NCBI GenBank assembly: GCA_927353735.1
Contig: CAKMIA010000005.1
Coordinates: forward strand, 1 to 64,000
DNA: 64,000 nucleotides
Direction of reading: 5' to 3'
From: an uncultured Veillonellaceae bacterium
Lineage (GTDB): Bacteria; Bacillota; Negativicutes; Veillonellales; Dialisteraceae
Below the pieces are notes generated by a model. That model did no database searches. It was given only the letters and a program-made list of their open reading frames with translations, and was not told the DNA's origin. Below are positions 1 to 7,589 of the stretch, piece by piece. The number at the start of each line of letters is the position of its first letter. Positions within the stretch are counted from its first letter, which is position 1. The position numbers and the translations under genes are program-made.

Positions 1-97
1 AATGACCGGCGGCGGTGTGGGCGGCGCTCCCCCCGGCAAGGCCCGCTGGGGAGGCGGCGGCCGCCGACAGAAGCGCTGCCCTGTGGCTGAATTTCAT
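1..97 (-). CDS. N-terminus of an exported protein (cut by the window edge)
   Basis: This is the 5' end of a minus-strand gene running off the left edge. The first codons read MKFSHRAALLSAAAASPAG, a basic start followed by a long alanine/leucine stretch, as in a signal peptide. The ATG at 97 lies 6 nt after a G-rich ribosome site (revcomp of 104-110). The ATG at 103 would abut that site, so 97 is preferred. A promoter and an intrinsic terminator lie just upstream, in its leader. The function cannot be known from 32 codons. Confidence 0.6.
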   Translation of the reverse strand, partial: MKFSHRAALLSAAAASPAGLAGGSAAHTAAGH

Positions 98-142
98 GTA
101 CATCCCCCCTTTCAGTCACACGGCAGAAGAAATAAAAAGAAA

Positions 143-176
143 AAGTGCACCATAACCCTGTGGGTCTGGTGCACTT
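143..176 (-). terminator. Intrinsic terminator in the leader of the truncated exported gene (attenuator-like)
   Basis: A perfect 10-bp stem (143-152 with 167-176) with a 14-nt loop is followed on the minus strand by a T-rich tract (142-122). It sits about 30 nt after the predicted transcription start and about 45 nt before the start codon at 97. It would therefore stop the leader transcript rather than end a gene. Confidence 0.7.
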
Positions 177-211
177 CGTCATGCCGTATGGATTTGTTCT
201 GGAATGCACGC

Positions 212-241
212 ATTGTACCATTCATTTCCGGCGGGTGTCAA
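212..241 (-). promoter_or_regulatory. Sigma-70-type promoter for the truncated exported gene
   Basis: On the minus strand TTGACA (241-236) and TACAAT (217-212) are separated by 18 bp. The predicted start near 205 gives a leader of about 110 nt that contains the terminator at 143-176. Confidence 0.75.
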
Positions 242-375
242 TACAAAGGAATGGCTGAAAACCCGCAGAAACACGGGTATTCTTCATTTCTCTGCCTTAA
301 TAAAAAACAGGAAAATGAAGGGATTTGGCGCGCGTCCGCCTTATTATATATATCATTAGAGTTCCTGCCTTCCGG

Positions 376-498
376 CTATGGCCTGAGCCTATGGTACTAT
401 AACCTGAAGCTATGCAGGGAATGGCAAATCGAATACAGTTATTCATTCTCCCTATGGCTGCTATCTCTTTCGTGTATGCTTTATTGACACTGCCATAG
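376..498. promoter_or_regulatory. Cluster of CTATG/CATAG boxes (possible operator array)
   Basis: CTATG-type boxes begin at 376, 389, 397 (CTATA), 410 and 452, with CTATC at 461 and CATAG at 494-498. Boxes 376/389 and 397/410 form two pairs with 13-bp spacing placed 21 bp apart, two helical turns. The CATAG box lies in the promoter spacer of the CpXC gene. The rest of 98-569 contains no gene I can support. Confidence 0.35.
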
Positions 499-512
499 GA
501 AATACTCATAAT
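484..512 (+). promoter_or_regulatory. Promoter of the CpXC gene
   Basis: TTGACA (484-489) and CATAAT (507-512) are 17 bp apart. The start near 519 leaves a leader of about 50 nt before the ATG at 570. Confidence 0.7.
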
Positions 513-569
513 GAGAACAATACCGGCGGCAGAGGCTGTGCCTCCCGCAGTGAGGGAAGGAGACTATTC

Positions 570-1208
570 ATGAGCACACCTACGATATTCAGATGGACAT
601 GCCCGCAGTGCGGGAAAGAAGAACTGGTCATGCGGCCCACCGTCCTCGAGGCGGATGCGGACCCGAAAAATGCGCAGGCTGTAAAGGACGAGACCTATTT
701 CCGCGTGCGCTGCTCCGGCTGCGGCACGGAAGGGGATTTCCTCATGAATCTGCTCTATGCGGACCGGCAGCGGGGCTTTCTGGTGGCGCTCCAGCCGGAC
801 GCGAAGATGCCGGCGCCGCCCGTGACGGCCGGGACGTGGCGGGCGCTCCGCCTCGTGCACGACGGGGAGGATCTGGCGGACAAGGTGCGTGCGCTCGAGT
901 CGCCTCTCGATGACCGCCTCATCGCCATTGCGGAATATCTGCTCTACCGGAAGATCCGGGCGGCGCTTCCCGCGGGGAGCGTCATGGGCATGGCCGTTTT
1001 CCATATGGGCGAAGAAGGGCCGGAGATCCTCCTGCCCATGGAGATCGCCGGCAAAGGCTATGCCATGGGGAAGGATGTGCTCAGTGATGCGCGGCTGGCG
1101 GAGCTGCGCGATGCCTACGGCGCGGCGCTCGCGGCGGATCAGGAAGCAGGCTTCCGGGAGATCGGCCGGGACTGGGCGAAGGCGCTGGTGGAAAGCTGCG
1201 AAAAATAA
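570..1208 (+). CDS. CpXC-domain protein
   Basis: A 212-residue protein whose N-terminus carries two CXXC pairs, C11-P-Q-C14 and C48-S-G-C51, typical of the CpXC domain (a zinc-ribbon-like fold of unknown biochemical role). The rest has no signal peptide or membrane segment, so it is probably cytoplasmic. The ATG at 570 follows a GGAAGGAGA ribosome site. It has its own promoter and terminator, so it is monocistronic, and it converges with nhaA. Family membership is fairly clear; the function is unknown. Confidence 0.8.
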   Translation: MSTPTIFRWTCPQCGKEELVMRPTVLEADADPKNAQAVKDETYFRVRCSGCGTEGDFLMNLLYADRQRGFLVALQPDAKMPAPPVTAGTWRALRLVHDGEDLADKVRALESPLDDRLIAIAEYLLYRKIRAALPAGSVMGMAVFHMGEEGPEILLPMEIAGKGYAMGKDVLSDARLAELRDAYGAALAADQEAGFREIGRDWAKALVESCEK

Positions 1209-1215
1209 AGAAAGA

Positions 1216-1244
1216 CAGCAGGGAGACCTGCTGCCTTTTGTTTT
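1216..1244 (+). terminator. Terminator of the CpXC gene
   Basis: A 7-bp stem (1216-1222 with 1227-1233) and a 4-nt loop are followed by TTTTGTTTT. Confidence 0.85.
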
Positions 1245-1250
1245 GGCGCA

Positions 1251-1280
1251 AAGGAAAAGCGCAGGACCGAAGCCCTGCGC
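1251..1280 (-). terminator. Terminator of nhaA
   Basis: A perfect 7-bp stem (1259-1265 with 1274-1280) is followed on the minus strand by TTTTCCTTT, shortly after the nhaA stop codon. Confidence 0.65.
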
Positions 1281-1298
1281 AGGGAAAGCGATGACTCA

Positions 1299-2453
1299 TC
1301 AGCGGAAACGGAAAATGAGCGTTCCCACGATGCCGGACAGGATGGAGGCGGTGACGATGGCCGCCTTGGCGGTGATGAGATCCTCCGGCGAGGAGAAGGA
1401 CAGCGCCGCCAGGAAAAGAGACATGGTGAAGCCGATGCCGGCCAGCACGCCCGCGCCGAGGAAATGGGCGGGGAGCACCCCTTCGGGCATCCGGGCCAGT
1501 CCCGTGCGGACGAAGAGCGACACCATGAGGCAGATGCCGAGGGGCTTCCCGAGGAAGAGGCCGCCGATGATGCCCAGCCCGATGGGCGAGGAGAGATGGA
1601 CGAAGCTGTCCGCCGAGAGCGGGATGCCCGCATTGGCGAGGGCAAAGACAGGCATGATGAGGAAGGCGTTCCACGGCGTGAGCGCGTGCTCCCACCGGGA
1701 GAGGGGCGCCTCATGCTGGGTCTCCTCCGTGCCGGCCGGGGTAAGGAACCCCACGAGCACGCCCGCCACGGTGGGATGGACGCCTGCATGATGGAAGGCG
1801 AACCACAGGGCGATGCCGCCGGCGAGATAGACAAGGGGCGAATGGACGCCTTTCCGGGAGGCCAGGTAGAGCGCCGCCGCGATGACCGCCGCCGCGCCGA
1901 GAGCGGTGAAGGACGGGGTGTCGCTGTAGAAGAGCGCCAGCACGACGATGCCGCCCAGATCATCCACGATGGCCAGCGCCGTCAGGAAGACCGCCACGCT
2001 TTTTGGCACGCCTTTGGCGGCGAAGGCGAGCACGCCCAGAGAAAAGGCGATGTCCGTGGACATGGGAATGGCCCAGCCGGAGAGCGTGGGCAGGCCTGCG
2101 TTGAAGCCGAAATAAATGAGCGCCGGCACGATCATGCCGCCTGCGGCGGCCGCGATGGGCAGGAGCGTGGCGGAGAGCGATTTCAGCTCCCCGTAGAGAA
2201 ATTCCCTCTTGATTTCCATGCCCACCACGAAGAAGAAGATCACCATCAGCCCGTCGTTGATCCAGTGGAGCAGCGACATGGAGAGGCCGGGCACGGGGAC
2301 GGTCATGTGGAGCAGATGCTCGTACCATCCGGCGAGGGGAGAATTGGCGAGGATCATGGCGATCACCGCACAGAGAAGAAGCAAAATTCCGCCGGCCGAT
2401 TCCTGGCGGAAGAAATAGAGGAAAGCGGCGCTGATCCGGTTGACTGCACTCAT
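1299..2453 (-). CDS. nhaA: Na+/H+ antiporter NhaA
   Basis: A 384-residue inner-membrane antiporter exchanging protons for sodium, used in pH and sodium homeostasis. Family hallmarks are visible: the STDIAFSLGVLA stretch and the paired aspartates of ALAIVDDLGGI, equivalent to the ion-binding Asp163/Asp164 of the E. coli protein. The length fits the family. I start at 2453 (MSAVNRIS) because an AAAGGAC ribosome site sits 8 nt upstream; an upstream in-frame ATG at 2492 has no such site. It has its own promoter and is divergent from yggS. Confidence 0.95.
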   Translation of the reverse strand: MSAVNRISAAFLYFFRQESAGGILLLLCAVIAMILANSPLAGWYEHLLHMTVPVPGLSMSLLHWINDGLMVIFFFVVGMEIKREFLYGELKSLSATLLPIAAAAGGMIVPALIYFGFNAGLPTLSGWAIPMSTDIAFSLGVLAFAAKGVPKSVAVFLTALAIVDDLGGIVVLALFYSDTPSFTALGAAAVIAAALYLASRKGVHSPLVYLAGGIALWFAFHHAGVHPTVAGVLVGFLTPAGTEETQHEAPLSRWEHALTPWNAFLIMPVFALANAGIPLSADSFVHLSSPIGLGIIGGLFLGKPLGICLMVSLFVRTGLARMPEGVLPAHFLGAGVLAGIGFTMSLFLAALSFSSPEDLITAKAAIVTASILSGIVGTLIFRFR

Positions 2454-2512
2454 GGGATACGTCCTTTCCGGGGCGTATGCCCCAATAAACATCGATAATT
2501 TTCCATGATTTC

Positions 2513-2541
2513 AGTATAACAGTTTGCGGGGGGAAAGTCGA
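2513..2541 (-). promoter_or_regulatory. Promoter of nhaA
   Basis: On the minus strand TCGACT (2541-2536) and TATACT (2518-2513) are 17 bp apart. Confidence 0.5.
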
Positions 2542-2592
2542 CAGATTTCTCCGGTAAAATCGGCAGAAAACGTAGGTCCGGCGGCGCTTTTA

Positions 2593-2601
2593 TGGTATAA
2601 T
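2593..2601 (+). promoter_or_regulatory. Extended -10 promoter of the yggS-sepF operon
   Basis: TGG directly precedes TATAAT (2596-2601), an extended -10 element. No good -35 is visible. The leader to the GTG at 2710 is about 100 nt. Confidence 0.55.
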
Positions 2602-2709
2602 ATTGCAAAGGTGTGTTTTGTCGGGCCCGGCCCGCGCCGCACCTGAAAAAAGGAAACGTCGGTTTCCTGTTTTGGCGTTCCTGTACATACAGAAGGAGGG
2701 GGTGCCGCA

Positions 2710-3399
2710 GTGTCGGATATCGAAACAAATCTGAATGCCGTGAGGCGCCGCATCGAGGCAGCCCGCGAACGTTCGCCCTACCATCAGGCGGTGACGCTGG
2801 TGGCGGTGACGAAATTTCATCCCCGTGCCGCCATGGAGGAGGCCGTGCGCTGCGGGGTCGCCGATGTAGGCGAAAACCGCGTGCAGGAGATGGAGGAAAA
2901 GTTCCGCATGGGGCCGCTGCCCGTGCGGTGGCATCTTCAGGGACACCTGCAGAAGAACAAGGTCAAAAAGGCGGTCGCCATCGCGGATCTGATCCACTCC
3001 GGCGATTCGCTGGATATTCTGAAGGAGATCGGCCGCCGCGCCGGCGAGATCGGGAAGCGGCAGGACGTGCTGCTGGAATTCAATATTTCCGGTGAGGAAT
3101 CCAAGCACGGCCTGGACCCGAAGGATTTTGACGCGATCGCCGCTGCGGCCGGCGCCGTGGAGGGCATCCGCGTGACAGGGCTCATGTGTATGGCTCCCAA
3201 TGAGGAGCCGGAGCTGACGCGGCCGGTCTTCCGCGAGGGATGCGCCCTGTGGGAGCGTCTGAAGTCGAAGTTCCCGGAGGGGCAGATCTCTGTCCTGTCC
3301 ATGGGAATGACCAATGATTTTGAAGTGGCTGTGGAAGAGGGCGCCACCATGGTGCGCATCGGCACGGCCATCTTCGGACCCAGAGATTATAACCGGTAA
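2710..3399 (+). CDS. yggS: YggS-family pyridoxal-phosphate homeostasis protein
   Basis: A 229-residue single-domain TIM-barrel protein that binds PLP and buffers cellular B6 and amino-acid pools without a known enzymatic reaction. The PLP lysine is K35 in LVAVTKFHP. The GENRVQE and WHLQGHLQKNK motifs and the C-terminal SMGMTNDFE phosphate-binding segment are all present. It starts at GTG 2710 behind AGGAGGGGG. It is first in a division/housekeeping operon, the usual position of yggS (ylmE) in Firmicutes. Confidence 0.95.
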   Translation: MSDIETNLNAVRRRIEAARERSPYHQAVTLVAVTKFHPRAAMEEAVRCGVADVGENRVQEMEEKFRMGPLPVRWHLQGHLQKNKVKKAVAIADLIHSGDSLDILKEIGRRAGEIGKRQDVLLEFNISGEESKHGLDPKDFDAIAAAAGAVEGIRVTGLMCMAPNEEPELTRPVFREGCALWERLKSKFPEGQISVLSMGMTNDFEVAVEEGATMVRIGTAIFGPRDYNR

Positions 3400-3429
3400 G
3401 CAATAAGTTTTTATATATGAGGTGCAGTA

Positions 3430-3921
3430 ATGAGCTATTTCCAGAAATTCAAGGAACAGATCTTCGATCACGACGTGGATGATGAAGAAGAGGAAGAATA
3501 CGTCGACGAGAGAGAAGACCGTCAGGCGCCGGTAAGCTCCTCCGTAGCGGTCCCGCCCCGTCCGGCAGCCATGCGCAGCGGCCGCGGAGCAGCGTCTGTG
3601 AGCCAGGCCCGTCCCTATACGATGGTGGTGGTGAACCCCAGCGACTACAAGGACGCGGAAAAGATCGGCGACCATGTGAAGCAGGGCCATCCGGTGGTCA
3701 TCAATGTGGAAAAAACCGATCAGGATATCGCCGAGCGCATCATCGATTTCATTCAGGGAGTGATGTACGCGCTGGACGGCCGTCTGGACCAGATCAGCGA
3801 CACCATCTACCTGTGTGCGCCGAACAACATGACCGTATCCCGCGAAAACTTCGCGGCCTATACGGCACCGGCCGCGCCCGCTGCGGGCGATGTGCCGCAG
3901 TTTAACCTGACGCGGTCCTGA
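3430..3921 (+). CDS. sepF: Cell division protein SepF (first copy)
   Basis: A 163-residue protein. SepF polymerises, tethers FtsZ to the membrane and supports septum formation. An N-terminal amphipathic start (MSYFQKFKEQ), an acidic linker and a C-terminal SepF domain (about residues 60-145) are visible. The domain includes the NPSDYKDAEKIGD segment and the YALDGRLDQISDTIYLCAP core. The start follows GAGGTG. It is immediately followed by a second sepF-like gene, which is unusual. Confidence 0.93.
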   Translation: MSYFQKFKEQIFDHDVDDEEEEEYVDEREDRQAPVSSSVAVPPRPAAMRSGRGAASVSQARPYTMVVVNPSDYKDAEKIGDHVKQGHPVVINVEKTDQDIAERIIDFIQGVMYALDGRLDQISDTIYLCAPNNMTVSRENFAAYTAPAAPAAGDVPQFNLTRS

Positions 3922-3922
3922 T

Positions 3923-4333
3923 ATGGGCATCATCAGCCGGATACGCGGGTGGTGGTCCTCTCTCTCCGCCGCAGACGATGCGGAATGGGATGAGGAGGAT
4001 GAGGATCGTGAGGAAACGGCGAAGGCCATCCCGGCGCGGGCGGCCCGTCCGCTGGAGTCTCTGATCTGTACGCCCCGCGACTACAAGGATGCGCGCTATG
4101 CCGTGCAGTCCCTGAAGGAAGGGAAAATCGTGATCGTCCGTCTCATGGAGGTGGATGAGGCGCTGGGACAGCGGATACTGGACTTCGTGTCCGGCGCGGT
4201 GTATCTGCTCCACGGCTCCATGCAGCTTTTCGGCGGCGTGCTGATCTGCACCCCCGATACGGTGCGGCTGGAGCAGGGCGATTATCAGTTCAATGTGGTG
4301 TCCATGCCTGTATTCAGGAGGGTTGGTTCGTGA
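3923..4333 (+). CDS. Second SepF-family protein (divergent paralogue)
   Basis: A 136-residue protein starting 1 nt after the first sepF stop. It has an amphipathic N-terminus (MGIISRIRGWWSSL) that could bind membrane, an acidic linker, and a SepF domain (about residues 45-125) with TPRDYKDARYAVQSLKEGK and FVSGAVYLLHGSMQLFGG. The core resembles SepF1 but lacks its LDGRLDQISD sequence, so polymer or FtsZ contacts may differ. Its stop overlaps the proC GTG by 4 nt, implying coupled translation. A regulator or partner of SepF1 is possible; that is inference. Confidence 0.85.
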   Translation: MGIISRIRGWWSSLSAADDAEWDEEDEDREETAKAIPARAARPLESLICTPRDYKDARYAVQSLKEGKIVIVRLMEVDEALGQRILDFVSGAVYLLHGSMQLFGGVLICTPDTVRLEQGDYQFNVVSMPVFRRVGS

Positions 4334-5130
4334 AAAAGAGACTGATCATCGGATGCGGCGCCATGGGAGGGGCCATCCTGTCGGGATGCCTGTCTCACGG
4401 CGTATGGGAAAAGGAAAGCGTATTCCTCAAAGAGCACAATGAAGAGGCCAGCCGGGACAAGGCCGGCCGGTACGGCGTGAACTGGTCCGCAGACGGCCGG
4501 GAAGCGGCGGAGGCGGATACGATCCTGCTGGCGGTGAAGCCCAATATCATCCCCGAGGCGGCGAAGGCCGTCGGAGCCTTTGCACCGAAGGGGACAGTCA
4601 TCTCCATCGCCGCAGCGGTGACGCTGGAGGAGCTGGCTTCGTATTTTCCGGCAGGGACGCGCATCGTCCGCGTCATGCCGAATACGCCGGTCTCCGTGGG
4701 CGAAGGTTATTCCGCCATCGCAGGCGGGCCGGCGGCACAGGCTGAGGATATCGAAAAGGCAAAGGCCATTTTCGGTACGCTCGGACGGACCGCTGTGGTG
4801 AATGAGCGCCAGCTGGATGAGCTGGGGGCTCTTTCCGGCGCAGGGCCGGGCTATGCCTTCGTTATCATCGATGCGCTGGCCGATGCGGGCGTCAATATCG
4901 GACTCCCCCGGGCGGTGGCCATCGAGGCGGCGGCGCAGACGCTCTACGGCGCGGCCAAAATGGTGCTGGAAACGGGAAAACATCCGGCCGCGCTCCGCGA
5001 CCAGGTCACCAGCCCGGGCGGCACCACCATCGCCGGCATCCAGATGATGGAGCGGCGCGGCCTGCGGGCAGCGCTCATCGACGGCGTGGAGGCGTGCATG
5101 GCGAAATCCGACGCCATGGCGAAAAAGTAA
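4330..5130 (+). CDS. proC: Pyrroline-5-carboxylate reductase
   Basis: A 266-residue enzyme reducing 1-pyrroline-5-carboxylate to proline with NAD(P)H, the last step of proline synthesis. An N-terminal Rossmann motif (LIIGCGAMGGAILSG), VMPNTPVSVGEG, and the C-terminal ALSGAGPGYAF and QVTSPGGTTIAGI segments are diagnostic. It starts at GTG 4330, overlapping the preceding sepF-like stop. It occupies the place where yggT often lies in Firmicute division clusters. A terminator follows. Confidence 0.96.
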   Translation: MKKRLIIGCGAMGGAILSGCLSHGVWEKESVFLKEHNEEASRDKAGRYGVNWSADGREAAEADTILLAVKPNIIPEAAKAVGAFAPKGTVISIAAAVTLEELASYFPAGTRIVRVMPNTPVSVGEGYSAIAGGPAAQAEDIEKAKAIFGTLGRTAVVNERQLDELGALSGAGPGYAFVIIDALADAGVNIGLPRAVAIEAAAQTLYGAAKMVLETGKHPAALRDQVTSPGGTTIAGIQMMERRGLRAALIDGVEACMAKSDAMAKK

Positions 5131-5135
5131 CAACC

Positions 5136-5156
5136 GGAGGACAGTGTCCTCCTTTT
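5136..5156 (+). terminator. Terminator between proC and ylmH
   Basis: A 17-nt dyad (5136-5152; 6-bp stem plus loop in practice) followed by TTTT. It is short with a brief T-tract, so read-through into ylmH is likely. Confidence 0.6.
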
Positions 5157-5172
5157 CAGCATACAGGACCTT

Positions 5173-5964
5173 ATGAAAGACAGAGAAAAAATACTGAACT
5201 ATTTCTCCGCCGCCAGTGAGGAAGCCGGGGCCATGGCCATGCGCCTCCTCGATATGGCGGACAGTGTGGAAAAAGGACGGCCGTATGCGGTGGGTCCTTT
5301 CATGTCGCCCTTTGCTGTACAGATCGGCATGACCATCGCGGCGCACATGAAGACCATCGAATGCCGCAGCTGGGGCGGCTATCACGAGGCGGAGCGGGTG
5401 CGCATCGCCTTCCTCCGCTCCGACTATGACGGCCCCGTCGATTTCGGCGTGACGGCGCTGTCCGTTACGTGGGACGCGCGGTACCGCCTCATCGGCCACC
5501 GGGATGTGCTGGGCTCGCTCATGGGGCTCGGCATCGAACGGGACGTGATCGGCGACATCATCATGCAGGGCGCGGGCGCACAGATCGTGGCCGACGCCAG
5601 GATGGCGCCGTGGCTCATCGACAATTTCCGCAAAATCGCCATGGTGCCCGCGGTGGTGACGGAGATTTCCACGGACGACATCGTGCCGCCGAAGCAGGAG
5701 GCCAAGGTGGTGCGCGCCACGGTGGCTTCGCTCCGCCTCGATGCGGTGGGCGCTGCGGGATTCGGCATTTCCCGCTCGAAAATGGCGGCCGCCATCGACG
5801 GCGAGCGCGTGCAGGTGAACTGGCAGACCGCCAAGGGCACCTCGCAGGCGGTCAAGCCGGGCGACGTGGTCAGCTTCCGCGGAAGAGGCCGGCTCGAGAT
5901 CAAGGAACTTACCGGGACAAGCCGCAAAGGCCGGATCGGTATTCTTATGGAAAGATATAAATAA
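5173..5964 (+). CDS. ylmH: YlmH-family S4-domain RNA-binding protein
   Basis: A 263-residue protein with an N-terminal YlmH-type region and a C-terminal S4 RNA-binding domain (about residues 180-250, with GISRSKMAAAIDGERVQVNW and VKPGDVVSFRGRG). YlmH proteins act on ribosomes, including rescue of stalled nascent chains. It sits between the sepF genes and divIVA, the usual Firmicute order. The ATG at 5173 has only a weak ribosome site (CAGGACC). Confidence 0.92.
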   Translation: MKDREKILNYFSAASEEAGAMAMRLLDMADSVEKGRPYAVGPFMSPFAVQIGMTIAAHMKTIECRSWGGYHEAERVRIAFLRSDYDGPVDFGVTALSVTWDARYRLIGHRDVLGSLMGLGIERDVIGDIIMQGAGAQIVADARMAPWLIDNFRKIAMVPAVVTEISTDDIVPPKQEAKVVRATVASLRLDAVGAAGFGISRSKMAAAIDGERVQVNWQTAKGTSQAVKPGDVVSFRGRGRLEIKELTGTSRKGRIGILMERYK

Positions 5965-5987
5965 AATAAGGTAAGGAGACGATTCAG

Positions 5988-6572
5988 ATGATCACACCGA
6001 TGGATATTCACAACAAGACCTTTTCCCGTAAGCTGCGCGGCTATGCGGAAGATGAAGTGAACAGCTTCCTTGAGGAAGTGGTGAGCGACTACGAACGGAT
6101 CTACCGCGAACACCGGGAAATGGAAGAACAGATGGACACGCTGAAGACGAAGCTTGCCAACTATGAAAAGATGGAATCCACCATGTCCACCACGCTGGTC
6201 CTCGCTCAGGAAACGGCGGAAAACGTAAGACAGAATTCCCAGAAGGAAGCGGACCTGATCCTCCGGGAAGCGAAGGCGCAGGCTGCCCAGATCGTGGCCG
6301 ATGCCGATGCCCGCCGCCGCAGCACCAATGAAGCGGTGATGCGCACGGAAAGCGACATGAAGCTCTATGTGGAAAAGATCCTGACGAACCTCACGTCCGC
6401 CATGACCATGATCGAAGCGGTGAAGGCCCAGCAGGCGCCGAAGGTGGAAGCCGTACCCGCACAGGAAGCGCCGGCTCCGGCAGAGGACTCTCCGGCGGAA
6501 GACCTGGCGGCAGCACCGGAGGAAGACACCGTGTCCGGCAAGGACGAAACGGAAGAAGAGGCCGGGAAATGA
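5988..6572 (+). CDS. divIVA: DivIVA-family cell division/polarity protein
   Basis: A 194-residue protein with the DivIVA N-terminal membrane-curvature domain (MITPMDIHNKTFSRKLRGYAED at its start) and a central coiled coil (about residues 30-110, rich in E/K/Q). The C-terminal tail is Pro/Ala/Glu-rich and probably disordered. DivIVA marks negatively curved membrane at septa and poles. A good AAGGAG lies upstream, and its stop overlaps the speE start (ATGA). Confidence 0.93.
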   Translation: MITPMDIHNKTFSRKLRGYAEDEVNSFLEEVVSDYERIYREHREMEEQMDTLKTKLANYEKMESTMSTTLVLAQETAENVRQNSQKEADLILREAKAQAAQIVADADARRRSTNEAVMRTESDMKLYVEKILTNLTSAMTMIEAVKAQQAPKVEAVPAQEAPAPAEDSPAEDLAAAPEEDTVSGKDETEEEAGK

Positions 6573-7426
6573 GCGGTCTTCAGACAGTCACTGAATGGGG
6601 CACGCCGAATCTCGGACAGACCGTGAAGATCACGAAGGTGCTGCACGAGGAGGACACCCCCTTCCAGCACATCCAGATCGTGGACAGCCTCCAGTACGGG
6701 AAAATGCTGATCCTCGACGGCGTATTCCAGACCTCGGAAAAGGACGAATGGGCCTATCATGAAATGATCAGCCATGTGCCGCTCATGGTGCATCCCCATC
6801 CGGAACGGGTCCTCATCATCGGCGGCGGCGACGGCGGCGTGGCCCGCGAGGTATGCCGCCACGAATGTGTCACTCAGGTCGACTTGTGCGATATCGACGG
6901 CCGCGTGATCGAGCTCTCCAAGGAATACTTCCCGCATATCGCGGAGGTCCTGCTGAATCCGCCGGAAAAGCTGCACGTCCATGTGGGCGACGGCATCGCC
7001 TTCACGAAGAACGTGGAGGATTTCTACGACGTGATCATCATCGACTGCTCGGACCCCATCGGCCCGGGAGAAGGGCTCTTCACTCGGGAATTCTACCGGA
7101 GCGCCTGCCGGGCACTGCGGAAGGACGGACTCATCGTCCAGCAGAGCGAATCCCCCATCGTGCAGGAACCGCTCGTTCATGACATCTACTGCGCCATGAA
7201 GGACGTGTTCCCCATCGTGCGGTCCTATTTCTCCCACGTGCCGCTCTATCCGGCGTGCATGCACAGCTTCATGCTGGCCTCGAAGGTCTACGATCCGCTC
7301 ACGGCGGAGATTACCAGAAAGGCGCCCTCGCCGATGCGCTACTACAACGAGGAGATCCAGAAGAGCTGCTTCGTGCTTCCGAATTTCTACAAGGAATGCC
7401 TCTTCGAGGGAAAATACAGTTTCTGA
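6569..7426 (+). CDS. speE: Polyamine aminopropyltransferase (spermidine synthase)
   Basis: A 285-residue enzyme moving an aminopropyl group from decarboxylated S-adenosylmethionine to putrescine. The N-terminal beta domain carries GKMLILDGVFQTSEKDEWAYHEM. The Rossmann-like core has IIGGGDGGVAREV and the catalytic DCSDPIGPGEGLF. Length is normal. No speD is in the window. The start overlaps the divIVA stop by 4 nt, so it is the last gene of the operon, and a strong terminator follows. Confidence 0.96.
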   Translation: MSGLQTVTEWGTPNLGQTVKITKVLHEEDTPFQHIQIVDSLQYGKMLILDGVFQTSEKDEWAYHEMISHVPLMVHPHPERVLIIGGGDGGVAREVCRHECVTQVDLCDIDGRVIELSKEYFPHIAEVLLNPPEKLHVHVGDGIAFTKNVEDFYDVIIIDCSDPIGPGEGLFTREFYRSACRALRKDGLIVQQSESPIVQEPLVHDIYCAMKDVFPIVRSYFSHVPLYPACMHSFMLASKVYDPLTAEITRKAPSPMRYYNEEIQKSCFVLPNFYKECLFEGKYSF

Positions 7427-7445
7427 GCAGAATACATAAAAAAGA

Positions 7446-7469
7446 CAGACGCTGCGGCGTCTGTTTTTT
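7446..7469 (+). terminator. Terminator after speE
   Basis: A 7-bp stem (7446-7452 with 7457-7463), tetraloop TGCG and six T. Confidence 0.92.
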
Positions 7470-7504
7470 GCTGTGCGGGAAACGTGACGAAGCGCCCAAA
7501 GCTG

Positions 7505-7513
7505 TGGTATAAT
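7505..7513 (+). promoter_or_regulatory. Extended -10 promoter of queCDE
   Basis: TGG directly precedes TATAAT (7508-7513), with a weak -35-like GTGACG at 7484-7489. Transcription would begin near 7520, just ahead of the riboswitch candidate. Confidence 0.6.
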
Positions 7514-7545
7514 ATTCCCGTTCTTTTAGCGCGCGGAAGCGCGCG

Positions 7546-7584
7546 AGTTGTCTTTTCTGGGAACCAACTATAAAAAACGGGAGG
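7546..7584 (+). promoter_or_regulatory. preQ1-I riboswitch candidate upstream of queC
   Basis: A 5-bp P1 stem (7546-7550 with 7565-7569) is followed at once by AUAAAAAA (7570-7577), the same tail that follows P1 in B. subtilis-type preQ1-I aptamers. Then comes CGGGAGG, which includes the queC ribosome site. CUG in the loop (7557-7559) can pair with CGG (7578-7580) to form the H-type pseudoknot helix, with one G-U pair. This would mask the ribosome site when preQ1 is bound. A GC-rich hairpin (7529-7545) precedes it. The queC-D-E context fits. The pairing is my own reading, not a covariance search. Confidence 0.65.
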
Positions 7585-7589
7585 TACAA

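Noticed and set aside
2..487. Long plus-strand open frame at the left end
   Set aside because: It crosses the opposite-strand promoter, terminator and signal-peptide gene. It has no ribosome site and no protein-like segments.
1464..2498. Long open frames opposite nhaA and opposite many other GC-rich genes
   Set aside because: Charged low-complexity translations with no start signals mirror the codon bias of the real strand; they are shadows.
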